Assembly: GCA_963667435.1 (NCBI GenBank)
Contig: OY763414.1
Location: 3,596,001-3,660,000 of the forward strand
Direction: 5' to 3'
Length of the DNA: 64,000 nucleotides
DNA from: Marispirochaeta sp963667435
GTDB lineage: Bacteria > Spirochaetota > Spirochaetia > JC444 > Marispirochaetaceae
Each line of letters starts with the position of its first letter. Within the stretch, counting starts at the first letter, position 1. Positions 27,342 through 35,398 of this stretch are shown piece after piece. The notes beneath the pieces were generated by a model. It was given only the letters and a program-made list of their open reading frames with translations. It searched no databases and was not told where the DNA came from. Both the position numbers and the translations under genes were made by a program.

Positions 27342-27368
27342 TTGACAAAGATGTACCAGCGTGATAAT
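27342..27368 (+). promoter_or_regulatory. Candidate promoter of second M23 gene
   Basis: A perfect TTGACA (27342-27347) is followed by GATAAT (27363-27368) with a short 15-base spacer, 46 bases before the GTG start at 27415. The short spacer makes this a moderate call. The rest of the 230-base gap between the two M23 genes shows nothing else clear. Confidence 0.4.
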
Positions 27369-27414
27369 CTTTTTTACATTCGGGCTATAGGTTACAGTCC
27401 TCGAGGAGTAGGTT

Positions 27415-28422
27415 GTGTCACCCGCTAACCAATATAAAAAGGTTGAGAATAAAGTTTTTCTCACCGTCGGTAGACTGTTCTTCAGGTTTTTTTCCTCCAT
27501 CGGCAGTTTCTTCAGTCGAATTATAGCCCTCGGCCGACAGCGTTTCACCGTCATGTTTATTCCTCATTCGGAAAAGAAGATCTTCAATTTCAAGATCTCC
27601 GTTTTTGCAATGGTTTTTTTCGCCGTACTGCTTTCCGGGGTTGTTTCATTCTTTTTCTTTTACGGAACCCACTTCTCCGGTATCTCATCACTGCTGCAGA
27701 ACAGGTCTGTCTCCCTGGAAAATACCCAGGCAAATCTGGAGCTGATCCGGGATGAAATTACCACACTTAAGAAATCTTCCAGAACATTTGAAACGTCTCT
27801 CAATGATGCTCTTTCCACCCTGGGACTTCGGGAACGATCTACTCCACAGCCCAGTGCCGAGGGAGATCTTTCCAGTTTTCTCGGAACCGAGGAGCAGCAG
27901 CAAGGGGTAATGCGGGAGCTCAGTGATCTTCAGAGCATGAGTGCCCTCTTCCTTGATTCTGCAAAATCCCTTGAGAGTATTTCCAAGCTTCTTTCCGCAC
28001 AGGGGGATCTGCTTTATGACCTGCCCTCTATCTGGCCAGTGGAAGGGGGGATCGGCAGGATCACCAACCATTTTGGTCCGGCGGAGCATCCCTTTACCCA
28101 CCAGTGGTACCTGCATAAGGGAATTGATATCGCCTACGGTTACGGTATTCCTATAATAGCTACGGCAAATGGAAAGGTTGTCGAGCGTAAATATGAGCCC
28201 CTTGGATTCGGGAATTATATTCTTATCCGGCACAAATATGGTTTCTATACAAAATATGCCCATATGGGGCGTGTTTTTGTCCGTGAGGGCGACACTGTCA
28301 CCCAGGGGCAGCGGGTAGGTACCATGGATTCAACCGGGCTGTCTACAGGTCCTCACGTTCACTATGAAGTGCGTATCGGATCCCAGGTTGTCGATCCTGC
28401 TCGCTTCCTCAATATTAAATAA
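27415..28422 (+). CDS. M23-family peptidoglycan endopeptidase (second copy)
   Basis: 335 residues, GTG start. Same plan as the preceding gene: basic N-terminus with RQRFTVMFIPHSEKKIF, membrane helix (about 60-84), coiled coil (about 95-135), and LytM domain with LHKGIDIAYGYG and GPHVHYEVR. The zinc ligands are intact. The two proteins are alike along their whole length, so this is a tandem duplication. The divergence seems largest in the coiled-coil and linker parts. It lies 112 bases before the bactofilin gene. Confidence 0.9.
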   Translation: MSPANQYKKVENKVFLTVGRLFFRFFSSIGSFFSRIIALGRQRFTVMFIPHSEKKIFNFKISVFAMVFFAVLLSGVVSFFFFYGTHFSGISSLLQNRSVSLENTQANLELIRDEITTLKKSSRTFETSLNDALSTLGLRERSTPQPSAEGDLSSFLGTEEQQQGVMRELSDLQSMSALFLDSAKSLESISKLLSAQGDLLYDLPSIWPVEGGIGRITNHFGPAEHPFTHQWYLHKGIDIAYGYGIPIIATANGKVVERKYEPLGFGNYILIRHKYGFYTKYAHMGRVFVREGDTVTQGQRVGTMDSTGLSTGPHVHYEVRIGSQVVDPARFLNIK

Positions 28423-28467
28423 GCAGAAGTTTTCTTCTCCTCTTTTATTCTCTTTGTATAACTCTCC

Positions 28468-28496
28468 TTGATAAATTCCCACACAGCGGGTAGTAT
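28468..28496 (+). promoter_or_regulatory. Candidate promoter of bactofilin-YaaR pair
   Basis: TTGATA (28468-28473), a 17-base spacer and TAGTAT (28491-28496) lie 38 bases before the bactofilin ATG. Matches are 5/6 and 4/6 to consensus. Confidence 0.45.
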
Positions 28497-28534
28497 TATG
28501 TACGATTTCCTAAAAAGAGACGGTTTTTATTCAA

Positions 28535-28939
28535 ATGAGCGATGTAATCGGTGCCGACGGCGCATTTATTAATTCTTTTATTGGTGAGGGGACCCGTTTT
28601 GAAGGCAACATTGAGTTGTCCGGTCTTCTCAGAATTGACGGAGACTATCAGGGCTCTGTTCACACTGAAGGCAAGGTTCTTGTAGGCAAGAGCGGCAGGG
28701 TTGAAGGCAGGATCAGTGCCCGTACGGTTGTTATCGGCGGGGCCGTGAAGGGTGATATCCAGTGTAGTGAGAAGATTGTGATTCTCTCCAGTGGTCTGGT
28801 TCTGGGTAATATTCGTTCACCGAAGATGATTGTCGAATCCGGCGTTATATTTCACGGAGAATGTACAGTGGCGGGGGATGGCGACAGCCTGGAGACGATT
28901 CCGGATGATGCCAGGGCCTACCAGCCGTTTGGAGCCTGA
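28535..28939 (+). CDS. Bactofilin (first)
   Basis: 134 residues. The central bactofilin beta-helix domain (about 12-110) has the typical short repeats: GTRFEGNIELSGLLRIDGDY, GKVLVGKSGRVEGRISA, VVIGGAVKGDI and SSGLVLGNIRSPKMIVESG. Disordered tails flank it. Bactofilins polymerise without nucleotides at the membrane and position wall enzymes; in other bacteria they work with M23 peptidases in cell shape. The stop overlaps the next start by one base (TGATG). Confidence 0.92.
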   Translation: MSDVIGADGAFINSFIGEGTRFEGNIELSGLLRIDGDYQGSVHTEGKVLVGKSGRVEGRISARTVVIGGAVKGDIQCSEKIVILSSGLVLGNIRSPKMIVESGVIFHGECTVAGDGDSLETIPDDARAYQPFGA

Positions 28940-29421
28940 TGGACAGGATTGATCCGTTAACAGGTTCTGCCATACCTTATAAGCAGCCTGAAAAAAAGCG
29001 GGTAGAGAAAAAGAAGAAGGTTCCGGGAGGTTTTCTTTCAACCCTGAATGAAAGCTCCCGAGCCGGAGATGTTGTTCCGGATATAGATCTTACTCAAGCT
29101 GATCTTGAAGATCTGCTGGATGAGATTCATTCCGCCGGTGAAAACCTTGCTGAAGATCCGGGTATGCGGAATGTTATGCTGTACAAAAAAGCTGTTCAGC
29201 GCTTTCTGCACTTCGTTGTAAAAAATAACCGGCAGGTTGAGCATCAGGAAGGTGCCAGGCTGAGTATTTTCAAGCAGCCCAAGCGGTATACACTGATTTC
29301 TGTAGTAGATCGCAAACTTGAACAGCTTGCTGCGGGTGTTTTGCAGAATCAGGCTGATAAACTGGAAATCCTTAAAAGGGTAGAAGAAATTCAGGGTCTT
29401 CTGGTTGACATTGCCGGCTGA
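28939..29421 (+). CDS. YaaR-family protein (DUF327)
   Basis: 160 residues. A basic N-terminus (EKKRVEKKKKVPGGF) precedes a helical domain with the family-like core RNVMLYKKAVQRFLHFVVKN and the C-terminal part DRKLEQLAAGVL. It matches my memory of the YaaR/DUF327 family, whose function is unknown. In Bacillus subtilis yaaR lies two genes from yaaT/ricT, and here it is immediately upstream of ricT, supporting the assignment. Translationally coupled to the bactofilin. Confidence 0.8.
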   Translation: MDRIDPLTGSAIPYKQPEKKRVEKKKKVPGGFLSTLNESSRAGDVVPDIDLTQADLEDLLDEIHSAGENLAEDPGMRNVMLYKKAVQRFLHFVVKNNRQVEHQEGARLSIFKQPKRYTLISVVDRKLEQLAAGVLQNQADKLEILKRVEEIQGLLVDIAG

Positions 29422-29456
29422 AACGCTGTGCTAACCGGTAGAGCCGAGGACGAAAT

Positions 29457-30323
29457 ATGGACAATAATCAGGAACATCCTGTCGAAACTTGTTGTTATCG
29501 AATTAAAATAAAGCATTCAAGTGAAACTCATCATGTAGTATATCCTGTGGCAGAAACGCTGCAGCGGGGTGATAATCTGGTGGTGAACTCACGTTACGGT
29601 AAAGATCTGGCTGAGGTTCTTGGGCCTTCCTGCTGTCATGAGTCAAACAGCAAAAACAGTGATGAAGTCGGGGTTATTAAAAAGGCGGATGAACATGATA
29701 TAGCCCGCTATGAAGCGAATATAGAACGGGAAACCGAGGCTCTGAGTATCTGCAGAGAAAAAGTGGAAGCACGCCAGCTGGATATGAAGCTGGTATCTGC
29801 TCACTATCTTGAGGATGAATCAAAGCTGCTGTTCTTTTTTTCCGCTGAAGCCAGAGTTGATTTCCGTGAACTGGTTAAAGATCTTGTGGCCATATTCAAA
29901 ACTCGTATCGAGCTGCGTCAGATTGGTGTACGGGATGAATCAAGGGTTCTTGGAGGTATTGCTGTATGCGGCAGGGTACTCTGCTGTAACGGGATTACGG
30001 ACAAGCTCAACCCTGTTTCCATAAAAATGGCCAAGGAGCAGAATCTCAGCCTCAATTCAATGAAGATTTCCGGGCCTTGCGGTCGACTTCTGTGCTGTCT
30101 TTCTTATGAATATGACTTCTACAAGGAAGAGAAGCGAACTTTTCCCCCGGAAGGTGCACGGCTGCCCTTCGGTGGTCTTACGTACAAGGTTGCGGAAGTT
30201 AACGTTCTCTCCAAAATGGTGAAGCTCCATTCTTCAGAGGGAGGGATCACCGATCAGCCTCTTGAGAATTTTGAACGTGATCAGGAGACTAGGCGCTGGC
30301 GTATTCTTCGGATGGAGGAGTAA
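29457..30323 (+). CDS. ricT: PSP1-domain protein, RicT/YaaT family
   Basis: 288 residues. The PSP1 domain has the cysteine pattern VCGRVLCCNG and GPCGRLLCCLSYEYDFY, typical of RicT. In B. subtilis these cysteines help bind Fe-S clusters in the RicA-RicF-RicT complex, which promotes mRNA maturation with RNase Y. The partners RicA (YmcA) and RicF (YlbF) are not in this window. The role here is therefore inferred, perhaps in RNA processing or a membrane-associated complex. Confidence 0.88.
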   Translation: MDNNQEHPVETCCYRIKIKHSSETHHVVYPVAETLQRGDNLVVNSRYGKDLAEVLGPSCCHESNSKNSDEVGVIKKADEHDIARYEANIERETEALSICREKVEARQLDMKLVSAHYLEDESKLLFFFSAEARVDFRELVKDLVAIFKTRIELRQIGVRDESRVLGGIAVCGRVLCCNGITDKLNPVSIKMAKEQNLSLNSMKISGPCGRLLCCLSYEYDFYKEEKRTFPPEGARLPFGGLTYKVAEVNVLSKMVKLHSSEGGITDQPLENFERDQETRRWRILRMEE

Positions 30324-30328
30324 AACTA

Positions 30329-30358
30329 TTGACTCCCTCTGCCGGCGCGTGCTAAATT
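30329..30358 (+). promoter_or_regulatory. Candidate promoter of the 56-aa zinc-ribbon gene
   Basis: TTGACT (30329-30334), an 18-base spacer and TAAATT (30353-30358) lie just after the ricT stop and 87 bases before the small gene. Confidence 0.4.
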
Positions 30359-30444
30359 CAGCCACGATTTTCACAAACCCAGAAATGGATCACGGCGATG
30401 CTGTATGTCGTTGTGTAATTATAAATCCGGAAAGGAGTTAAGCG

Positions 30445-30615
30445 ATGGCACAGATAAGTAAGAACGCCCGTGCAGGTTCCGCGACCCAGAAATTCGAGTG
30501 TCCCTGCGGAGGTGAAGTAAAAATGAAGTCCATTTTCGCCAATGGACGTCTCAGAAATGTTGCGGAATGTGAGAAGTGCAAACGCACTGAAAGACGGCCG
30601 CGGGATTTCCGCTAG
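30445..30615 (+). CDS. Small zinc-ribbon-like protein, 56 aa
   Basis: 56 residues from an ATG with a strong RBS (AAAGGAG). The protein has two Cys pairs, CPC at 19-21 and CEKC near 43-46, in a basic background that ends RRPRDFR. This resembles a treble-clef or ribbon of a ribosomal-protein type. It is framed by its own likely promoter and a strong terminator, and lies beside ribosomal protein genes. I do not recognise a named family. It may be ribosome- or RNA-associated (inference). Its size makes it easy to miss. Confidence 0.8.
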   Translation: MAQISKNARAGSATQKFECPCGGEVKMKSIFANGRLRNVAECEKCKRTERRPRDFR

Positions 30616-30636
30616 GAACATTTTTTTGTGATTGAT

Positions 30637-30668
30637 GAGGCCGCACCTCGTGCGGCCTCTTATTCTCT
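30637..30668 (+). terminator. Rho-independent terminator after zinc-ribbon gene
   Basis: A perfect 10-bp stem GAGGCCGCAC/GTGCGGCCTC (30637-30659) with a 3-base loop is followed by TTATTCTCTT. Confidence 0.8.
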
Positions 30669-30696
30669 TGACAGGAAAGGATTTATCTGGTAGTGT
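30668..30696 (+). promoter_or_regulatory. Candidate rpsT promoter
   Basis: A perfect TTGACA (30668-30673) with a 17-base spacer to TAGTGT (30691-30696), starting right after the terminator and 45 bases before the rpsT start. Confidence 0.45.
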
Positions 30697-30740
30697 ACCA
30701 GTTCAAAGCCAACCTGATTATACCAACATGGGGGTTGTAA

Positions 30741-31019
30741 GTGCCTGGAAAAGGTTCGGCCGCAAAGCGGCACCGACAGAGCCGGGAACGCCGTATGCGT
30801 AACCGTGTTCGAAAAAGCGCCATTCTTACAGCGAAGAAGAACTTTTTAAGTGCTGTAAAGGAAAATGACGCTACTGAAGCAGAAAGCCGCTTTCAGTATG
30901 TTACCAAATTGATTGATACCGCTACCGGTAAAGGTGTTTATCATGCCAATACCGCAGCGAGAAAAAAATCTCGACTCAACAAGATTCTTAAACAGTTGAA
31001 GCAAGGAAGCGAGGCTTAA
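30741..31019 (+). CDS. rpsT: 30S ribosomal protein S20
   Basis: 92 residues, GTG start. The sequence is highly basic with the S20 pattern SAAKRHRQSRERRMRNRVRK and the C-terminal AARKKSRLNKILKQL. S20 binds 16S rRNA early in 30S assembly. The GTG start after GGGGG fits; S20 is often poorly initiated for autoregulation. A hairpin spans the stop codon. Confidence 0.95.
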   Translation: MPGKGSAAKRHRQSRERRMRNRVRKSAILTAKKNFLSAVKENDATEAESRFQYVTKLIDTATGKGVYHANTAARKKSRLNKILKQLKQGSEA

Positions 31020-31030
31020 GTAGCCTCGTT
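31010..31030 (+). terminator. Hairpin at rpsT stop
   Basis: CGAGGCT-TAAGT-AGCCTCG followed by TTT overlaps the stop codon. It is a short stem, so a weak terminator or attenuator before the HU gene. Confidence 0.4.
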
Positions 31031-31075
31031 TCCGCTCCCGTATCTGCTGGATCGACGAGAAAGGAGCTTAAGCAG

Positions 31076-31375
31076 GTGAGTAACAAGCTCACGAAAGCCG
31101 AAATTATCGACAACATTTTCGAGAAAACCGGCGTAAACCGTAAAGATGTCCATCGTATCCTCGATGAATTTTTTGACGAGCTTAAGGAAGGCTTGGAGAC
31201 CGACCGAGTTGTCGAACTGCGTGGCTTCGGGACCTTTGAAATCAGGACCAGAAAAGGCCGGGAGAAAGCCAGAAACCCGAAAACCGGAGAGATAGTACCG
31301 GTTAATGCTCACGGGGTTGCTGTTTTCCGCCCCGGTAAAGAGCTGAAGCAGATCGCCTGGCCCCTCAGATCCTGA
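31076..31375 (+). CDS. HU/IHF-family DNA-binding protein
   Basis: 99 residues, GTG start with AAAGGAG upstream. It shows the HU pattern LTKAEIIDNIFEKTGVNRKD, the signature VELRGFGTFEIRTRKGREKARNPKTGE (residues about 43-69), and the DNA-bending Pro in RNPKTGE. The basic beta arms insert in the DNA minor groove. Which of HU-alpha, HU-beta or IHF it resembles cannot be set by eye. It follows rpsT and precedes lnt. Confidence 0.92.
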   Translation: MSNKLTKAEIIDNIFEKTGVNRKDVHRILDEFFDELKEGLETDRVVELRGFGTFEIRTRKGREKARNPKTGEIVPVNAHGVAVFRPGKELKQIAWPLRS

Positions 31376-31407
31376 TCCAACCTTATTAACGCATATTTTT
31401 CTCAAGG

Positions 31408-33027
31408 ATGAAAATCGTGTTCAACCCGCAGAAAATGATGGGTCATGTGGTGCGTTTTCTGATTAATATTGCCCTGCTGACCCTTTCGTCCCTGATTTTT
31501 GCTTTATCCTTTCCCAGTTTCCTTTCAACCCGGGGTTGGGGATTTCTGGCATATATTTCAATTATTCCTGCATTTATAGTTGTGCATCGATCCGGATGGT
31601 TCAGCTCTTTTATTCTGGGCTGGCTCTACGGACTTATCTGTTATGCCATATTTAATTACTGGCTGGCAATCTTCCATCCTCTGGCAATCTTTATTGTTCC
31701 CCTGATATATTCGGCTTACTTCCTTGTTCTTTTTCCTCTTTTGAAGGCTGCGGACAGGCTTTTTCCCCGATACGGGTATCTTGTGCAGGTTCTTCTATGG
31801 ATGGGGTATGAGTTTTTACGGACCAAGGGTTTTCTGGGGTACCCCTACGGGAATCTCGGGTACTCACAGTATGAGTTTCTACCCCTGATTCAGATAGCAT
31901 CAATAACCGGCATGTGGGGAGTCTCAGCTCTGGTTCTGTTTCCTTCTGCATTTCTCGGCAATGCTTTCAGGAAGTTGAAAACCTCTGATGCTCTGCAGTT
32001 TATGCGCATCCATCGTATTGAAGCCGCAGTATATGCAGGAATACTAGTGGTTGTAATCCTGGTCGGAGCCGTTAGCATGAGGGACTATTCTACGGAAAAG
32101 CAGTGGAAGGTTGCTCTTATTCAGCAGAATGAAGATCCTTGGCGCAGTAATGTTGACGCTTACAGGGATGCCCTTGATACCCTTGTAGCATTAAGTGACA
32201 AGGCCCTGGAAGAAAATCCTGAAATTGTAATCTGGTCTGAAACTGCATTTGTACCCCGGATAGACTGGCATAATCGCTACCGTACAAGCCGGCCTCATTA
32301 TGAGCTGGTACGGGATCTCCTTGATTATCTTGAAAAACAGGATGTCCCCTTTCTGGTCGGAAATGACCATGCTGAAAACGGTGCCGCTTCAGGGATGCCT
32401 CTGGAGCCGGTGGACTATAATGCTGCCATTCTTTTTGACAAGGGCGAGGTGAAGGATCTATACAAAAAGACACATCTGGTTCCCTTTACCGAGCATTTCC
32501 CATATGAAAAAATACTTCCAGGCATGTACCGCATGCTCATTGAGGCAGATACCCATTTCTGGGAGAAGGGCACGGAATATACAGTCTTCAACTCCCGGGG
32601 GGTAAAGTTTTCAACTCCGATATGCTTTGAGGATGTCTTCGGATACCTGAGCAGGGAGTTCGTAAGAAACGGCGCTCAGGTTATTGTAAACATAACCAAT
32701 GATTCCTGGTCTGGTTCTGTCGCATCTGAAATGCAGCATGCCGGAATGGCAGTTTTCCGGGCGGTTGAAAACCGTCGCAGCGTTGTACGAAGTACTAATG
32801 GCGGGATAACCTGCATTATTGATCCCGATGGCAGGATATTACAGGAGCTTGCCCCGTTTACTGCAGATTTTCTGGTTGGTAATGTTCCTGTCCATACAGG
32901 TTCGGAAAGCCTGTATACCAGGTTCGGTGACTGGTTTGCATGGCTTATGCTGATGGGAGGGATTGCAGCTCTGGTTACCGGCGCAGGACTGGCTCTGCGC
33001 CGCAGGATATCCGGGTCGCGGTCATAG
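31408..33027 (+). CDS. lnt: Apolipoprotein N-acyltransferase
   Basis: 539 residues. Six or more membrane helices fill residues 15-225, followed by a periplasmic nitrilase domain. The catalytic triad is visible: Glu278 (VIWSETAF), Lys354 (YKKTHLVPF) and Cys406 (FSTPICFEDV). A last helix lies near 515-530. Lnt adds the third acyl chain to lipoproteins in the inner membrane, consistent with a diderm envelope. It starts 32 bases after the HU gene, without an obvious terminator between them. Confidence 0.94.
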   Translation: MKIVFNPQKMMGHVVRFLINIALLTLSSLIFALSFPSFLSTRGWGFLAYISIIPAFIVVHRSGWFSSFILGWLYGLICYAIFNYWLAIFHPLAIFIVPLIYSAYFLVLFPLLKAADRLFPRYGYLVQVLLWMGYEFLRTKGFLGYPYGNLGYSQYEFLPLIQIASITGMWGVSALVLFPSAFLGNAFRKLKTSDALQFMRIHRIEAAVYAGILVVVILVGAVSMRDYSTEKQWKVALIQQNEDPWRSNVDAYRDALDTLVALSDKALEENPEIVIWSETAFVPRIDWHNRYRTSRPHYELVRDLLDYLEKQDVPFLVGNDHAENGAASGMPLEPVDYNAAILFDKGEVKDLYKKTHLVPFTEHFPYEKILPGMYRMLIEADTHFWEKGTEYTVFNSRGVKFSTPICFEDVFGYLSREFVRNGAQVIVNITNDSWSGSVASEMQHAGMAVFRAVENRRSVVRSTNGGITCIIDPDGRILQELAPFTADFLVGNVPVHTGSESLYTRFGDWFAWLMLMGGIAALVTGAGLALRRRISGSRS

Positions 33028-33090
33028 CCGATTTCAAGTCGACATTGACAAGTGAAGCCACATGTAGGAAGATAGATAACAGGAACGAGT

Positions 33091-33843
33091 ATGGAAACGA
33101 AAACCAAGATTCTTATAGTAGACGATGAACCTATCAACCGCGATTTCTTCGACGTAATGTTGAGTAAACTGGGGTTTGAAGTAAATAAAGCAGAAGACGG
33201 AGAAGATGCCCTGGAGAAGATCGGGGTTGATCGCCCGGATCTGATTATTCTTGATAATATTATGCCCAAAATGTCGGGCTGGAAGCTTACGCGCATCCTG
33301 AAGAAAAGCGAAGAATATGCCGAATTCAGAGAGATCCCTATTATCATGTTTTCCGCAATGGATGATGTGAAAGACAAGATAGAGGGATTCGAGCTTGGTG
33401 TTGAGGACTATATAACAAAGCCTTTTAACTTTTCTGAAGTTCTTGCAAGAATCCGGGCTGTATTGCGGGGAAAGGAACTCTCCCGTCAGGTCGTACTCAA
33501 GCAACGGAAGATAGCATCAATAGAGTCTCTTAATCAGTCACTAATCTATTTCACCGAACATCTCAAGGCTCCCGTTGAGGCTCTTGTGCAGCGGGTTGAA
33601 GGGCTTGATGCTGCAAAAGCCGATGATGTAGCAGCATTTGTGGAAGCTGTGCGTAGTGAAACAAAGCAGGTTCTTGTTACTCTGCGCGGCCTGGAGGATG
33701 AAATTCAGGATCTTAGGTCCAAGACCGATGTTGAGGAAGAAGAGGGTCGACTGGGAGACATTATGGCGGATCTGGAAGAGAAATTTCAGAAACATTTTGC
33801 CAGCTGGAAGGAGAATCAGGAGATTTCCGGAGTATCTCAGTGA
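33091..33843 (+). CDS. Response regulator with coiled-coil tail
   Basis: 250 residues. A receiver domain (1-125) has the acidic pair Asp11-Asp12, phospho-acceptor Asp55 (LIILDNIMP), Ser/Thr in FSAMDD and Lys in YITKPF. No DNA-binding or enzymatic output follows, only a helical, coiled-coil-like tail (130-250). It probably signals through protein contact. The stop overlaps the next start (GTGA). It heads an apparent operon with a TPR-like protein, a bactofilin and cinA. No histidine kinase is adjacent. Confidence 0.85.
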   Translation: METKTKILIVDDEPINRDFFDVMLSKLGFEVNKAEDGEDALEKIGVDRPDLIILDNIMPKMSGWKLTRILKKSEEYAEFREIPIIMFSAMDDVKDKIEGFELGVEDYITKPFNFSEVLARIRAVLRGKELSRQVVLKQRKIASIESLNQSLIYFTEHLKAPVEALVQRVEGLDAAKADDVAAFVEAVRSETKQVLVTLRGLEDEIQDLRSKTDVEEEEGRLGDIMADLEEKFQKHFASWKENQEISGVSQ

Positions 33844-34061
33844 TCAGTGAAGAAAAACAAAAAGTTCTAGATCTTTTTGCAGAGGGGCGCAGGCACTACA
33901 AGCTGATGAATTTTGAAGATGCCCGCAACAGCTTTGCAAAGGCATTGGAAATCCTGCCGGATGACGGACCTTCCAAGGTCTATTATCTGCGCTGCAAGCA
34001 TTATATAGAGAACCCGCCGCCTGAAGATTGGGACGGTGTGTTTGTGATGAAAACAAAATAG
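33840..34061 (+). CDS. Small TPR-like protein, 73 aa
   Basis: 73 residues, GTG start overlapping the response regulator stop by 4 bases. It has one TPR-type helix pair (YKLMNFEDARNSFAKALEILPDDGPSK, residues about 20-46), ending NPPPEDWDGVFVMKTK. The WDGV ending is like the TPR tails seen after some adenylate-cyclase/response-regulator proteins. It may be a partner of the regulator. Confidence 0.75.
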   Translation: MISEEKQKVLDLFAEGRRHYKLMNFEDARNSFAKALEILPDDGPSKVYYLRCKHYIENPPPEDWDGVFVMKTK

Positions 34062-34077
34062 ACGGACAATATTCTAC

Positions 34078-34494
34078 ATGGCAATTCTTGACCCGAACAA
34101 CCTTGACCGACCAACGACTACTCTGGGGCAGACTACCCGCTTTACCGGAGACCTTAAATTTTCCAGTTCTCTCCGTATTGAAGGAAAATATTCCGGCCGG
34201 ATAGAATCTCCCGGGACTCTGCATATTGCTGCCGGTGCCCGGGTCGAGGCTGATATTGTGGTTCGATCCGTTGTTGTTGCTGGTACCGTTGTAGGCAATA
34301 TACAAGCCCATGACAGACTTGAAATAGAATCCACCGGGCAGGTTATCGGAAATATAAAAACCTCAAGCCTTAAGGTGGCAGAGGGTGTATCCTTTAAGGG
34401 GCGCTGCGATATGCTGCCTGAAGGTGAAAGTGTTGATATTTTTTCCGCCAAACCGGATAAACTGAAAAAGATTCTGACCCATACAAATGGCTGA
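34078..34494 (+). CDS. Bactofilin (second)
   Basis: 138 residues. The bactofilin repeat domain spans about 20-115: GQTTRFTGDLKFSSSLRIEG, GTLHIAAGARVEADIVVRS, VVAGTVVGNIQAHDRLEIES and GQVIGNIKTSSLKVAEGV. It is clearly a paralogue of the bactofilin at 28535, with different tails. It overlaps the cinA-like gene by 8 bases. Grouping with a response regulator suggests regulated polymer assembly (inference). Confidence 0.92.
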   Translation: MAILDPNNLDRPTTTLGQTTRFTGDLKFSSSLRIEGKYSGRIESPGTLHIAAGARVEADIVVRSVVVAGTVVGNIQAHDRLEIESTGQVIGNIKTSSLKVAEGVSFKGRCDMLPEGESVDIFSAKPDKLKKILTHTNG

Positions 34495-35215
34495 TCTAAA
34501 AAGAAATAGCAGAGCTTCCCTTGTTATCTGCGGCCTGACTCCGGCAGGTGTCCGGGCGCGATACCAGGATTTTGACAGTCAATTTCCAGGTGAGGCAGAC
34601 CTTTCCGACTGGCAGTACGGAAGTTGTATTACTCTCCCTCCCGGAGAAGCTTCAGCGCTTGCCGTAGAATTACGTGAGTTGTTCTCGCCATTTATTTTTT
34701 CTTATACTGATAATCCAGGTGCTTATCTCGTTGCCGTCGCTGCAGCAGAACACAAAACGGTTGTAATGGCTGAATCCTGTACCGGCGGCATGGTTGGTGC
34801 GCTGGTAACGGCGGTCTCCGGGAGTTCCGATATTTTCTGGGGATCCATGGTCACCTATGCAAACAGTGCAAAAGAGCGTGTTCTTGGAGTTGATACCCTT
34901 GAGGCCCACGGTGCGGTATCCAGGGAGACTGTTTGCAGTATGACCGCAGGTGCCCTGCGGATTTCAGGCGCCGACACAGCCCTCGCTGTTTCAGGTATTG
35001 CAGGCCCCGGGGGTGGTACTCCCGCCAAGCCTGTGGGAACAGTCTGGTTTTCCTTCGCTACTGCCGATAATAAAACAACCCTCTGCTGCAGGTTTTCCGG
35101 CAGCAGGGAAGAAATCAGAAGAAAAGCTGCTGCAACAGCTCTTGCAGGGTGTGCAAATCAAATCAGCACCCCTTTACTTGACACCTCATGGATAGGTAGG
35201 TATACTTTTTATTAA
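34487..35215 (+). CDS. pncC: CinA C-terminal domain / NMN deamidase-like protein
   Basis: 242 residues. An unrecognised N-terminal part of about 85 residues precedes a CinA-C domain with VVMAESCTGGMVGALVTAVSG, the segment GAVSRETVCSMTAGA and SGIAGPGGGTPAKPVGTVWF. The family hydrolyses nicotinamide mononucleotide to recycle it. The larger CinA N-terminal COG1058 domain is absent, and the N-terminal extension is unusual. It is the last gene of the response-regulator/bactofilin operon. Confidence 0.85.
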   Translation: MADLKRNSRASLVICGLTPAGVRARYQDFDSQFPGEADLSDWQYGSCITLPPGEASALAVELRELFSPFIFSYTDNPGAYLVAVAAAEHKTVVMAESCTGGMVGALVTAVSGSSDIFWGSMVTYANSAKERVLGVDTLEAHGAVSRETVCSMTAGALRISGADTALAVSGIAGPGGGTPAKPVGTVWFSFATADNKTTLCCRFSGSREEIRRKAAATALAGCANQISTPLLDTSWIGRYTFY

Positions 35216-35287
35216 CGCATCACGCATTTATTGTCTGTGTTCTAATTCCTGAACCAGACCTCCTAATATTAAACGGAAATCCAAATC

Positions 35288-35398
35288 ATGATTGCCTTCC
35301 AAGGTAGAAGTGTTGTTTATCCCATACATTATGGTTTACATACAAACTCCTGTACTGCAGGCACACACCCGGGAGCAATGAACATGAGGAGACAATAG
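35288..35398 (+). CDS. Possible 36-aa leader peptide upstream of rho
   Basis: An ATG-to-TAG reading frame of 36 codons whose stop overlaps the rho GTG (TAGTG). The upstream RBS is weak (CGGAAA). The position resembles the E. coli rho leader peptide, but the sequence is not similar as far as I can tell. It may be chance. Confidence 0.25.
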   Translation: MIAFQGRSVVYPIHYGLHTNSCTAGTHPGAMNMRRQ

